Of a DNA stretch of 64,000 nt, positions 46,683-56,068 are shown piece by piece (the first letter of the stretch is position 1; each line of letters begins with the position of its first letter). Position numbers and translations under genes: made by a program. The stretch comes from Oceanobacillus saliphilus (GTDB taxonomy: Bacteria; Bacillota; Bacilli; Bacillales; Amphibacillaceae): positions 145,201-209,200 of the forward strand of contig NZ_JALCZU010000007.1 of NCBI RefSeq assembly GCF_023522835.1, written 5' to 3'. Below the pieces are notes generated by a model. The model did not search any database. It saw only the letters and a program-made list of their open reading frames with translations, and was not told where the DNA came from.

Positions 46683-47351
46683 TTAGTTTTTAACTGCATT
46701 TTCCCAATCAGTAGCGAATTTTTCGATTCCTTGATCTGTCAGTGGATGCTTCGTAAGCTGTTCGATAACGGAATATGGAACAGTTGCAATATGTGCTCCT
46801 GCCATCGCTACACGGGTTACATGATCCGGATGACGTACAGATGCAGAGATAATTTGTGTTTTTAAATTATGGATACGGAACAGTTCCGCAATTTTCACTA
46901 CTAATTCCACGCCGTCCTCAGATATATCATCTAAACGGCCTAAGAATGGAGATACATAGGTTGCTCCTGCACGAGCAGCGAGAAGTGCTTGGTTTACTGT
47001 AAAAATAAGCGTTACATTCGTTTTGATACCCTTTTTAGACAAGTATCTTGTTGCTTCCAATCCAGCGATGGTCATCGGCAATTTAATTGTAATATTTTTA
47101 TCTCCGCCATTGATTTTAATTAGTTCCTCAGCCTGTGCAATCATGTCCTCAGCAGTTACCGCATCAGGAGTTACTTCCGCAGATACAGATTCCACTTCAG
47201 GTACAGCTTGAAGAATTTCTTCAATACGATCTTCAAATTTAACGCCTTCTTTTGCTACTAAAGATGGATTTGTCGTAACACCAGATAAGATTCCTATTTT
47301 ATAAGCTTTTTTAATATCCTCTAAATTTGCAGTGTCAATAAAAAATTTCAT
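46683..47351 (-). CDS. tal: Transaldolase
   Basis: 222 residues, the short MipB/TalC-type transaldolase common in Bacilli. N-terminal [31 protein letters not shown], catalytic Lys in [15 protein letters not shown] (near residue 86), then [28 protein letters not shown]. It transfers a dihydroxyacetone unit between sugar phosphates. Located between gnd and pgi; ribosome site GGAGG. Confidence 0.94.
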   Translation of the reverse strand: MKFFIDTANLEDIKKAYKIGILSGVTTNPSLVAKEGVKFEDRIEEILQAVPEVESVSAEVTPDAVTAEDMIAQAEELIKINGGDKNITIKLPMTIAGLEATRYLSKKGIKTNVTLIFTVNQALLAARAGATYVSPFLGRLDDISEDGVELVVKIAELFRIHNLKTQIISASVRHPDHVTRVAMAGAHIATVPYSVIEQLTKHPLTDQGIEKFATDWENAVKN

Positions 47352-47405
47352 GATTAAATTCCTCCGGTTATATATATTTTTTTACTACTATTTATTTATC
47401 TGTTA

Positions 47406-48299
47406 TTAGTTCTTTTCCACAGCATGTCCGCCAAACTCATTGCGAAGAGCCGCAACAACTTTACCATTAAATGTGTCCGTATCGAGTGATCTGTAACGGC
47501 TTAATAAGGACATAGCAATGACCGGTGTTGCCATTTGTAGGTCTAAAGCTGTTTCAAGAGTCCATTTTGCTTCCCCTGATGAATGCATAATTCCTTTGAT
47601 TTCATCCAGCTTTGCATCTTTCGCAAAGGCATTTTCAGTAAGCTCCATTAGCCATGAACGGATAACTGATCCATTATTCCATACTCTTGCAACTTGCTCA
47701 TAGTCATAATCAAACTCACTTTTTTCTAAAACCTCAAATCCTTCACCAATCGCAGCCATCATGCCATATTCAATACCATTGTGAACCATTTTCAAGAAGT
47801 GACCACTTCCTGCTTTTCCTGCATAAATATAGCCATTTTCGACGGCTGTATCACGGAAAATAGGTTCGACGATCGCCCAAGCCCAAAGATCACCTCCTAT
47901 CATGTAGTTCGCTCCATTACGAGCGCCTTCCATACCGCCAGATGTACCTGCGTCCATAAAGCTAATACCAATTTCTTTTAATTGGTTATAACGGCGAATA
48001 GATTCTTTATAGTGAGAGTTTCCAGCTTCGATTACAATATCTCCCTTTTCTAAAAATGGTGTAATTTCACTTATAACAGAATCAACAACAGTATGTGGTA
48101 CCATAATCCATAAAATTCTTGGTTTATCTAGTGATTGAATAAGTTCTTTAATATTTGTCGTACCTTCAGCACCATACTCTTTCATTTCATCTACTGCTTG
48201 AGAATTTAAATCATATGCTACAACCTGATGCTTATGATCAATTAAGTTTTTACCAAGATTCAATCCCATTTTTCCTAATCCAATTAATCCAACTTGCAT
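47406..48299 (-). CDS. gnd: 6-phosphogluconate dehydrogenase, decarboxylating (YqeC/GntZ short type)
   Basis: 297 residues, the short form rather than the ~470-residue enzyme. N-terminal VGLIGLGKMGLNLGKNLIDH binds the cofactor; IEAGNSHYKESIRR, SGGMEGARNG and the catalytic Lys region GSGHFLKMVHNGIEYGMM (near residue 164) are intact. It oxidises 6-phosphogluconate to ribulose-5-phosphate and CO2. Short-type enzymes are often NAD-preferring; an Asp at the end of the second strand (VAYDLN) favours NAD over NADP. So the cofactor of this step may differ from that of Zwf. Confidence 0.92.
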   Translation of the reverse strand: MQVGLIGLGKMGLNLGKNLIDHKHQVVAYDLNSQAVDEMKEYGAEGTTNIKELIQSLDKPRILWIMVPHTVVDSVISEITPFLEKGDIVIEAGNSHYKESIRRYNQLKEIGISFMDAGTSGGMEGARNGANYMIGGDLWAWAIVEPIFRDTAVENGYIYAGKAGSGHFLKMVHNGIEYGMMAAIGEGFEVLEKSEFDYDYEQVARVWNNGSVIRSWLMELTENAFAKDAKLDEIKGIMHSSGEAKWTLETALDLQMATPVIAMSLLSRYRSLDTDTFNGKVVAALRNEFGGHAVEKN

Positions 48300-48333
48300 G
48301 CTAGTTCCTCCTAATATTCTTCTTTATTTTACT

Positions 48334-50343
48334 TTATTTACCCAACAAACTAATTGTAGTGTTTACAACGTTTTCTGTCGTAAAACCAAACCATTCCATT
48401 ACCGAGGCACCCGTTCCAGAAGCACCAAATGTCTCAATGGAGATAATTTTTCCATTTTGCCCTACATAACGATCCCATCCAAGGGAAATTCCCATTTCTA
48501 TTGCTATTCTATTTGTAATAGATGATGGAAGTACTTTTTCCTTATATTCTTCTGATTGATGCTGGAAAAGTTCCCAACTCGGCATGGAAACAATGCGCAC
48601 AGAAACTTCTTTTTTCTCCAGTTGTTGTTTTGCATTTACAGCCAAGGAAACCTCTGATCCTGTAGCGAGCAATATTACATCCGGTTGATTCGTAGTTTCC
48701 GTTAAGATGTACGCTCCCTTAGATACATTTTCGATATTTGCCTTCGTTTCCTCAAAAACAGGTAAGTTTTGTCTGCTTAATACGAGAGCTACTGGTCCAT
48801 CCGTTTGACTTAAACTATATGCCCATGCACTTGCTGTTTCGTTTGCATCAGTTGGGCGGATAACCGTCAGTCCAGGAATCGCTCTTAATGCTGTCAATTG
48901 TTCGACTGGTTCATGTGTTGGACCATCCTCACCTACTGCGATTGAATCATGGGTAAATACATAAGTTACAGGTAACTTTTGGATTGCAGCTAACCGTATC
49001 GATGGACGTAAATAGTCATTGAAGACAAAGAATGTACTTACAAATGGTTTCACTCCCCCATGAAGCGCCATACCATTTGCTGCAGCACCCATTGCGTGCT
49101 CACGAACACCAAAGTAAACATTACGGCCTGCATAGGAATCAATCGCAAATCTTTCTTGATCCTTGATATCTGTCATTGTTGAGCCAGAAAGATCGGCACT
49201 TCCTCCAAAAATAGTCGGAACTTGTTTAACAAAGTGATTAATGGCATCCCCGCTAGCTACGCGAGTAGAAACTGTTTTTCCTTTGTCAAATGTTAAGATG
49301 TCCTTTGCCTCTATTAATACTTCTCCATTTATCGCTTTTTCTAGTTCATCCGCTAATTCTGGGTATGCTTCTTTATAAGAATGGAATAACTTTTTCCATT
49401 GATTTTCTTTTGGAATCCCCTGCTGTTTTAACTCATAGAAGTGTTGTTTTACTTCATCAGGTACAAAGAAATCTTCTTCATAGTCCCAGTTATATACTTT
49501 TTTTGTCGCTTTTGTTTCTTCTGATCCAAGTGGTGCACCATGTGCTTTGTTTGTTCCGGCAACCTTTGGACTTCCGTAACCAATAATGGTCCGAATCTCA
49601 ATAATTGTCGGTTGTTCGTCGTTTTGCTTCGCTGCTTCGATCGCTTTTGTGATCTCTTCGATGCTATTTCCATCTTCCACACGTATATAGTGCCAGTTAG
49701 CAGATTCTGCTCTTTTTTGGATATTTTCTGAGAATGAAAGATTTAATGTACCATCCAGAGAAATATCATTTGAGTCATATAATGCTATCAATTTACCTAG
49801 CTTCATATGGCCTGCCATTGACATCGCTTCATAGGAGATACCTTCCATTAAATCCCCGTCCCCAACTAAAGCAAATGTGTGATGATCAACAACAGGGAAA
49901 CCTTCTTTATTAAATTTCGCTGCTAAATGAGCTTCTGCCATTGCCATCCCAACCGCATTTGCAATCCCTTGACCTAAAGGACCAGTTGTTGCTTCCACAC
50001 CATCCGTGTGACCAAATTCAGGATGACCTGGTGTCTTACTATTTAACACACGGAAGCTTTTCAAATCTTCAATCGACACATCATATTCAAATAAATGTAA
50101 CAAGCTATATAACAAGCTAGAGCCATGACCTGCGGAAAGAACAAAGCGATCACGGTCAAACCATTTTGCATTTTGTGGATTATGGTTTAAATGATTTGCC
50201 CATAAAGCATACGCCATAGGTGCAGCACCCATAGGTAAACCCGGATGGCCAGATTTTGCTCGATTAATGGTATCAATCGATAAAGTTCGAATCGTATTTA
50301 CTGCTAATGTTTCAATATCCTTTATTGTTTTGGTGAATGTCAT
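48334..50343 (-). CDS. tkt: Transketolase
   Basis: 669 residues, full length. Thiamine-diphosphate enzyme: [16 protein letters not shown] near residue 33, the Mg/TPP motif [19 protein letters not shown] (near 156), and the pyrimidine-domain [20 protein letters not shown] (near 405) with [15 protein letters not shown]. It transfers two-carbon units in the non-oxidative pentose-phosphate branch. Located 26 bases after zwf and 34 before gnd, ribosome site AAAGGAG. Confidence 0.96.
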   Translation of the reverse strand: MTFTKTIKDIETLAVNTIRTLSIDTINRAKSGHPGLPMGAAPMAYALWANHLNHNPQNAKWFDRDRFVLSAGHGSSLLYSLLHLFEYDVSIEDLKSFRVLNSKTPGHPEFGHTDGVEATTGPLGQGIANAVGMAMAEAHLAAKFNKEGFPVVDHHTFALVGDGDLMEGISYEAMSMAGHMKLGKLIALYDSNDISLDGTLNLSFSENIQKRAESANWHYIRVEDGNSIEEITKAIEAAKQNDEQPTIIEIRTIIGYGSPKVAGTNKAHGAPLGSEETKATKKVYNWDYEEDFFVPDEVKQHFYELKQQGIPKENQWKKLFHSYKEAYPELADELEKAINGEVLIEAKDILTFDKGKTVSTRVASGDAINHFVKQVPTIFGGSADLSGSTMTDIKDQERFAIDSYAGRNVYFGVREHAMGAAANGMALHGGVKPFVSTFFVFNDYLRPSIRLAAIQKLPVTYVFTHDSIAVGEDGPTHEPVEQLTALRAIPGLTVIRPTDANETASAWAYSLSQTDGPVALVLSRQNLPVFEETKANIENVSKGAYILTETTNQPDVILLATGSEVSLAVNAKQQLEKKEVSVRIVSMPSWELFQHQSEEYKEKVLPSSITNRIAIEMGISLGWDRYVGQNGKIISIETFGASGTGASVMEWFGFTTENVVNTTISLLGK

Positions 50344-50369
50344 GATTTATCTCCTTTAAGTTTTTTTAC

Positions 50370-51857
50370 TTAAGCTTGTAACACTAATTCTTTTTCTTTT
50401 GTTGACGGTTTGTCTAACCGCCACGTAAAGCCATCTTCTTCAAGCAGACGATTTGCTGCATCTGGACCATTTGATCCTGCTGCATACTTATGAAGCGGGA
50501 TACTGTTTTCTTCAAATCCTTCCAGGATAGGCTGAACCCATTTCCACGCTAATTCCACTTCATTCCAGTGTGCAAAAAATCTGGAATCGCCACGGAGCGC
50601 ATCGTAAATCAATAATTCATATCCATCAGGTACATCCAATTGATTGGAAGCATAACTTGTGTTAATTGATTCCAACTCGCCATTAATAGGATTTTTACTA
50701 TTTAGGATAAAGGAAACAGACTCATCCGGATTAATCTCTATTACTAGCAAGTTGGGATCCTCATCTAAATAGATATTTTTTTCATTCCGCTTAAATTCAA
50801 CTACGATACGTGTGGACTTTTCCTGCATCTTCTTCCCTGTGCGGATATAAAAAGGAACACCAGCCCAATCCGGGTTATCGATCCATAAACGCGCACCTAT
50901 AAATGTATCGGTCTGGGAATTTTCTGCAACCCCTGGTTCATCCGTATATCCAGAAACATTTTTGTTATCTACTATTCCAGTATCATACTGTCCTCTTACC
51001 ACATTTTCTTCAACTTTATCCTTATTCAAGGGCCTTAGGGCTTCTAAAACTTTCCGTTTTTCTGCACGAATCTCATTTGCATCCATATGTTTTGGCGAAT
51101 GCATTGCGGTCATCATGAGTAATTGAAGCATATGATTTTGGAACATGTCTCGTATCGCTCCAGCTTGATCATAATAACCGGCCCTTTTCTCAACTCCTAC
51201 CGTTTCGCTTGCGGTAATTTGAACATTTGCAATGAATTTGTTATTCCACAACGCTTGTAAAACTGGATTTGCAAACTCTAGGGCTTCGAGGTTCCGAACC
51301 ATCGGCTTACCAAGATAGTGGTCAATTCGATAAATTTCATCTTCATCAAACGCATTGTTAAGATTTCGATTTAGGATACGAGCAGACTCCAAATCATGCC
51401 CAAACGGCTTTTCAATGATGAGTCGTTTCCAGCCTTTGGTTGATCCCAGACCACTATTCTTAATATTCATTGCAATTGCTTCAAAGAAAGTAGGAGATAC
51501 GGAAAGATAAAATAATCGATTTTCTGGAATGTTCAACTCTTTTTCTCTGTCTTTTACAAGTTCAAGTAAGCTTTGATAGTCGTCTTTTTCCGTTGCGTCA
51601 AAACGGTTATACCGAATCGAATTTAGAAATTCCTTCATTTTCGATCCATTATCTGATAAACGTCTGGAAAAGGTGCGAATAGACTTTTCTACACTTTCTT
51701 GAAAATCTTCATCAGTAGATTCCTTTGTACCAAGACCAATGATAGAAAATGTTGCAGGCATTTTTTCTTCCATGAACAAATTGTATAGCGCTGGATATAT
51801 TTTCCGTTTTGCTAAATCGCCTGTTCCGCCGAATAGCACGAAGGTCATCTTATCCAT
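50370..51857 (-). CDS. zwf: Glucose-6-phosphate 1-dehydrogenase
   Basis: 495 residues. N-terminal FVLFGGTGDLAKRK (nucleotide binding, residues 6-19), LIIEKPFGHD (near 144) and the active-site RIDHYLGKPMVRN (near 176, catalytic His). It starts the oxidative pentose-phosphate route and is a main NADPH source. First gene of the cluster zwf-tkt-gnd-tal-pgi; the transcript begins about 225 bases upstream at a promoter with an overlapping AT-rich operator, with a second operator-like palindrome inside the leader. Confidence 0.96.
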   Translation of the reverse strand: MDKMTFVLFGGTGDLAKRKIYPALYNLFMEEKMPATFSIIGLGTKESTDEDFQESVEKSIRTFSRRLSDNGSKMKEFLNSIRYNRFDATEKDDYQSLLELVKDREKELNIPENRLFYLSVSPTFFEAIAMNIKNSGLGSTKGWKRLIIEKPFGHDLESARILNRNLNNAFDEDEIYRIDHYLGKPMVRNLEALEFANPVLQALWNNKFIANVQITASETVGVEKRAGYYDQAGAIRDMFQNHMLQLLMMTAMHSPKHMDANEIRAEKRKVLEALRPLNKDKVEENVVRGQYDTGIVDNKNVSGYTDEPGVAENSQTDTFIGARLWIDNPDWAGVPFYIRTGKKMQEKSTRIVVEFKRNEKNIYLDEDPNLLVIEINPDESVSFILNSKNPINGELESINTSYASNQLDVPDGYELLIYDALRGDSRFFAHWNEVELAWKWVQPILEGFEENSIPLHKYAAGSNGPDAANRLLEEDGFTWRLDKPSTKEKELVLQA

Positions 51858-51954
51858 ATATTCTCTCTCCTTTTAATTAATCAAGAATTGGAACTCCTAT
51901 CCTGATTAATGCTTTATCCAAAAAGTTTATAAAATTTGCATTGAATGCATTAAA

Positions 51955-51985
51955 TTTAATTAAGATATCTCTAATTTGAAATATA
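51955..51985. promoter_or_regulatory. Operator-like palindrome in the zwf leader
   Basis: TTTAATTAAGATATCTCTAA then TTTGAAATAT: half matches both the TTTAATTAA-GATATC design at 59.55 kb and the TATCTC arm of MhqR-like sites. It lies about 100 bases upstream of the zwf start codon. Confidence 0.45.
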
Positions 51986-52059
51986 CTTTAAAAAATATTA
52001 GGTTTCTTATCTTGTTTAATGAATATTCACCTTCCATCTAATATATTATATTCATATAT

Positions 52060-52119
52060 TACTAATTTAATTATCCTTAATTCATAATAAATAATATAAC
52101 TTGTTCACTAATTTGTCAA
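52060..52119 (-). promoter_or_regulatory. zwf: zwf promoter with downstream operator
   Basis: Minus strand: TTGACA (52119-52114), 17 bases, TATTAT (52096-52091), then TTATGAATTAAGGATAATTA and AATTAGTAA directly downstream. The placement and AT-rich arms are shared with the spx, FMN reductase, diguanylate cyclase and dioxygenase promoters. Confidence 0.6.
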
Positions 52120-52152
52120 TAAATAAACATAAATTTGTGATTTATATTTACT

Positions 52153-52192
52153 CAAAAAAAATCCACGGACAGCATAAATGCCCCGTGGACTT
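52153..52192 (-). terminator. Terminator after the diguanylate cyclase gene
   Basis: TCCACGG (52162-52168) / CCGTGGA (52183-52189) stem, followed on the minus strand by eight Ts; about 55 bases after the stop codon. Confidence 0.85.
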
Positions 52193-52244
52193 AGACTAAG
52201 ATAACCTTTTAACTAGTTAAAATACTGAATATATCTACTAAAAT

Positions 52245-53513
52245 TTACCCATAGAAAACATATTGATTTCTATTTTCCTTTGCTCTATATAAAGCCTGAT
52301 CTGCATGGTGAATTAAAGATCTACTTTTCAACCCATCCTTTGGAAAAACAGCAATACCTATACTAGATGTGACATCAAGTATATTCTCAGAAATTTGATA
52401 AGGTCTCTGGAAAGCTGACTGCATCCTTTTAGCTACATCAGCTAGTTGGTTTTTATCTTTAATCCCCTTCAGCAGCACAAGAAATTCATCCCCACCAACA
52501 CGACAAAGAACATCATTCTCACGCACACAGCCCTTTAACCTTTCTGCAAACTGTTGAAGTAATTTATCTCCAACATGATGACCAAATGTATCATTTATTG
52601 ATTTAAATTTGTCAATGTCTATGTACATAATAGCTATTGTTTCATTTGTTTTTTCAGCTGTTTCGATCGATTCGTTAACTATTTGGGTAAATATCCTCCT
52701 GTCTTTTAACCCCGTTAGCGAATCATGATATGCCAAAAACTCTAACTGTGACTCGTATCTTTTCTTTTCGGTGACGTCGCGAATAACAAGTTGAATATCT
52801 GGTTCTTCCTTGCTTCCAACGGGGATTATTTTTACTTCAGTCCATATTTTTGTTCCGTCGTGTCCAATAAATTTATCAACGATTGTTGTCGGATTATTCC
52901 ATTGATTATTTTCATATACTGTATCAATCATTTTTTGTATTTCATATCTTCGATTACTTGATATAAAATCCCAAATGGAATATCCTATGATGTCTTCCGG
53001 TTGCAACCTGCCAAATAATTGCACTCCAGAAGAATTAATAAAATCAATTCTCCCATTACGTTGTTTTATGATGGTCTCTGGTAAATATTCTACAAGCGTA
53101 CGATAACAGTATTCACTTTCTTGGAGTTTTTTTTGAATTACCATTTGTTCTGTAAAGTCTTTATACATCCCAACCGCAAGGACTTCTTCATCTTTAATCG
53201 CTCGATAAGAGGCAAGGATATTAAGTATTTTTCCATCTTTATGTTTTCGTTTCATGATGCTATAGGGGAAATCTTGTCCATCTTGTAGTTTGGTTAAGAG
53301 TTCTCGATGCTCTTCTTTTGTCATGTCCGAAATGAAAGGAGGATAGGCAATGCCTTCTAGATCTCCTACTTTCCACCCCAACATATCTTCAAAGGCTGGA
53401 TTCGCACTCGTGATAGAGCCATCGTGACCCATAGTAAAAATAGCATCTGCCGTATTATTCCAGATTAAATCTAACACACTATTATTTCTCCCTGATTTCA
53501 ATACATTATCCAT
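52245..53513 (-). CDS. PAS-PAS-GGDEF diguanylate cyclase
   Basis: 422 residues from the ATG six bases after GTGGGG; a GTG four codons earlier is inside the ribosome site. Two PAS domains (about residues 12-125 and 130-255) precede a GGDEF domain (260-420) with LAYHDSLTGLKDRR at its start and the intact active site RVGGDEFLVLL. No membrane segment, so a soluble sensor that makes c-di-GMP from two GTP. No clear RxxD inhibitory site precedes GGDEF. Its promoter carries the same type of operator as the redox genes. Confidence 0.9.
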   Translation of the reverse strand: MDNVLKSGRNNSVLDLIWNNTADAIFTMGHDGSITSANPAFEDMLGWKVGDLEGIAYPPFISDMTKEEHRELLTKLQDGQDFPYSIMKRKHKDGKILNILASYRAIKDEEVLAVGMYKDFTEQMVIQKKLQESEYCYRTLVEYLPETIIKQRNGRIDFINSSGVQLFGRLQPEDIIGYSIWDFISSNRRYEIQKMIDTVYENNQWNNPTTIVDKFIGHDGTKIWTEVKIIPVGSKEEPDIQLVIRDVTEKKRYESQLEFLAYHDSLTGLKDRRIFTQIVNESIETAEKTNETIAIMYIDIDKFKSINDTFGHHVGDKLLQQFAERLKGCVRENDVLCRVGGDEFLVLLKGIKDKNQLADVAKRMQSAFQRPYQISENILDVTSSIGIAVFPKDGLKSRSLIHHADQALYRAKENRNQYVFYG

Positions 53514-53663
53514 CTTTATCCCCACTCTTTTTTATAACTTATCCCTCTATTAGGGAGTGCTTCGGTATAATTAGTCTTGCCCAGGTCAAATGGCATTGGT
53601 TTTACTAGATGACATACTTTCCATTCCTCTCTCAACCCCCCCTTTATCTTTTTAATTTATACG

Positions 53664-53733
53664 AATTAAATTATCTTTAATTAAATTTTATTTAAATAAA
53701 AATATTTTATCACTTGATTTTATATACTGTCAA
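53664..53733 (-). promoter_or_regulatory. Diguanylate cyclase promoter with AT-rich operator
   Basis: Minus strand: TTGACA (53733-53728), 18 bases, TAAAAT (53709-53704). Downstream lie TTTATTTAAATAAA and AATTTAATTAAAGATAATTT, i.e. two TTTAATTAA-type arms around GATA. Confidence 0.55.
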
Positions 53734-53846
53734 ATGCTAGTTCCCTTAAGTTATAACGCCTCTCATAACTAACCCAATTAGCATGATAAGAAGCTATTTT
53801 TAGATTATATATACAAAGGAAGCAGCGTTGAGTTTTTTCTATAGTA

Positions 53847-53897
53847 TTGATATTTTCCTTTGGATAATTTATCCTATTGTTAGGATAAATTTAGGAT
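53847..53897 (+). promoter_or_regulatory. Promoter and probable operator of the second MarR gene
   Basis: TTGATA (53847-53852), 17 bases, TATCCT (53870-53875). A perfect palindrome GGATAATTTATCC (53862-53874) overlaps the -10, and TAGGATAAATTTAGGATAAT follows immediately. The repeats suggest autorepression by the gene product. The leader is very short. Confidence 0.55.
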
Positions 53898-53898
53898 A

Positions 53899-54360
53899 AT
53901 GAAAAGGGTGTTGGAAAAAGTGACGAATAAAAATAACCTAGACTTAGAACTATACCGAACTTGGTTTAATGCAAGTACATATTTTTTAGAGAATGTGACG
54001 AAGCATGTTGAAAGTCACGGTATGACTGTGGATAACTTTCGTATTCTTGAATTGCTCTATTCTGAAAAAGAAACCTACACCTTACAAAAAATAAGTGAGA
54101 AGTTACATATTCCAAGTGGTAGTATTACCTATGTTGTGAATCGTCTCGTGAAACAAGGTTATGTACAAAAAAAACCATGCCCAACAGATGGACGAGCTAG
54201 TCATGTTGTATTAACAACATCAGGAGAAAAAATAATTCATGATATTGTACCAGAACACGTGAAATTTATTTCAAGTAAATTAGGACACATGGATGATGAA
54301 GAGAAATATACACTAATTAAGTTACTTGGAAGGATAGGGATGGACTCTGGGAAAAATTAA
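53899..54360 (+). CDS. MarR-family repressor, second MhqR-like paralogue
   Basis: 153 residues in the longest frame. Start uncertain: ATG at 53899 has AGGA only two bases away, whereas GTG at 53920 follows AAAAGGG. The winged helix IPSGSITYVVNRLVKQGYVQKKPCPTDGR is very close to the MhqR-like protein at 41.8 kb (SSSITYVVDKLEKKKYVKRVACPTDRR). No cysteine is near the N-terminus as in OhrR; CPTD Cys is shared by both paralogues. Divergent from the diguanylate cyclase gene, so it may control it. Confidence 0.8.
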   Translation: MKRVLEKVTNKNNLDLELYRTWFNASTYFLENVTKHVESHGMTVDNFRILELLYSEKETYTLQKISEKLHIPSGSITYVVNRLVKQGYVQKKPCPTDGRASHVVLTTSGEKIIHDIVPEHVKFISSKLGHMDDEEKYTLIKLLGRIGMDSGKN

Positions 54361-54500
54361 TCATTACATTTGATTCAATTCATTTACAACTTATAAAGAT
54401 GATTACAAAGTATTAATCAATTGCATCCGTAACCGTGTAGGAGTTTTTGTCAATTTAACGGTATGACTGAAGTTAAGACAATTTAAGGAGGTTTCATGAT

Positions 54501-56009
54501 TTGTTTAAGAAAAAAGCACAACACAATATTAGTAAATTAATTAACGATATAGAGCGCCTCAAGCAAGCATCACAGCAAGAAGACCTCACTACGCTACAGT
54601 TATCTGTCCAAACAGAAGATAAACACCTGCAGCAATTGGTAGATTCTATGAATGGATTGATAGATTCGTTACATAAAAAATATGAGGATCTCCACGTAAA
54701 GCATAAAATTGTAACCGAACTGAATGGGATTGGTACATGGGACTTGGAAATTGAAAATGGTGTTCCAGCCGAAAAAAATGTTTATAACGATATTTTCAGA
54801 AAAGCATTAGGGTATCAGGATGAAACAGATTTTCCAAATGTTTTTGAGAGCTGGTACAACACTATCGCACCAGATGATGCGGAAAAAGTAACAAGTGCTT
54901 TCACGGAGCACTACTCCAGCGTAAAAAAACCATATGACATAGAATTTAAGAGCATTAAAAAAGATGAATCTATTGAATGGTTCCATGCAAAGGCAGAAAC
55001 ATTGCGAAATGAGTTTGGAGAACCATTTCGTAATGTCGGCACAATAGTTAATACTCATGAAAATAAATTGAACACAATAAGAATCGAAAATCTACTTTCC
55101 CGCTTAGAATTGATTGAAAAATCACTGGAGTTCAGTGTCTCAACCTTGGAGGGATCATGGGGAATGGATTTAAAAAACAATAATTGGGAGACGCAAGAAG
55201 CATGGTTCTCTCCTCAATTCAAACGACTTCTTGGATATAAAGAGGAGGAATTCGTTCCAAAAGTCGAGTCATGGTTGAACTTGGTCGCAGATGAAGAAAA
55301 GGAAAACGTCAGAAATAATTTCATGTCACACCTATACGACAGTACGAATCAAATAGAATTTGATATGAAATTCCAAATGAAGAAGAAAAATGGGTACCAT
55401 AGATGGTTCACCATGTTGATAAAAACGGTTCGAGACCAAGATGGAAAACCATCACTTGTTTCGGGAGTATTACGTGATATTAACCATGAAATTGAGCGGA
55501 ATGCAAACGATGAGAAAATTGAAAATGAGATGAATGATTTTACGTACACTATCCGAGAACTGGCAGATAATATTAGTGTTATTTCAAATAAAGCAACAGA
55601 AATCGCTTATGAGCATGAAGTAACAACAAAGTCTGCAGATGAAGCAAAAGAATGCATTAAATTGACAAAGTCCGTAACAGAACTAATTAAACAAATATCA
55701 ACTCAAACAAATTTGCTAGGGTTAAATGCATCGATAGAAGCAGCCCGTGCAGGGGAACAAGGAAAGGGTTTTAGTGTAGTTGCTGCTGAAGTTCAAAAAT
55801 TATCTTCTCATACATCGGAAGCTGTTGAGAGAATCGAGGAAATATTAGATGACATTCATACTTCTGTATGGAATATTGTTGCAAGCATTACGAACATGAG
55901 TGAGAAGATTCAATCACAGGCTGCGGTTACCGAAGAAATTAATAGTGCAACGGAAAATATACATGGAATGTCTGGAAGATTATTATCGCTAATACAGCAG
56001 TTAAATTAG
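54501..56009 (+). CDS. Soluble PAS-PAS methyl-accepting chemotaxis-like protein
   Basis: 502 residues from a TTG after AAGGAGG. No membrane segment. Two PAS domains (about residues 70-190 and 215-335) with PAC-type endings (HAKAETLRNEFGEPFRNVGT, SGVLRDINHEIER) lead to a short MCP signalling domain whose hairpin tip is QTNLLGLNASIEAARAGEQGKGFSVVAAEV (near 400-430), where CheA/CheW bind. It probably senses a cytoplasmic cue (redox or ligand) through the PAS domains. A cheV-type gene follows 59 bases later. Confidence 0.87.
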   Translation: MFKKKAQHNISKLINDIERLKQASQQEDLTTLQLSVQTEDKHLQQLVDSMNGLIDSLHKKYEDLHVKHKIVTELNGIGTWDLEIENGVPAEKNVYNDIFRKALGYQDETDFPNVFESWYNTIAPDDAEKVTSAFTEHYSSVKKPYDIEFKSIKKDESIEWFHAKAETLRNEFGEPFRNVGTIVNTHENKLNTIRIENLLSRLELIEKSLEFSVSTLEGSWGMDLKNNNWETQEAWFSPQFKRLLGYKEEEFVPKVESWLNLVADEEKENVRNNFMSHLYDSTNQIEFDMKFQMKKKNGYHRWFTMLIKTVRDQDGKPSLVSGVLRDINHEIERNANDEKIENEMNDFTYTIRELADNISVISNKATEIAYEHEVTTKSADEAKECIKLTKSVTELIKQISTQTNLLGLNASIEAARAGEQGKGFSVVAAEVQKLSSHTSEAVERIEEILDDIHTSVWNIVASITNMSEKIQSQAAVTEEINSATENIHGMSGRLLSLIQQLN

Positions 56010-56068
56010 TAAGTAACATTGCTTTTTTATAGCAAGCATGATAGGAGTAAATTTGAAGGAGAATATTA

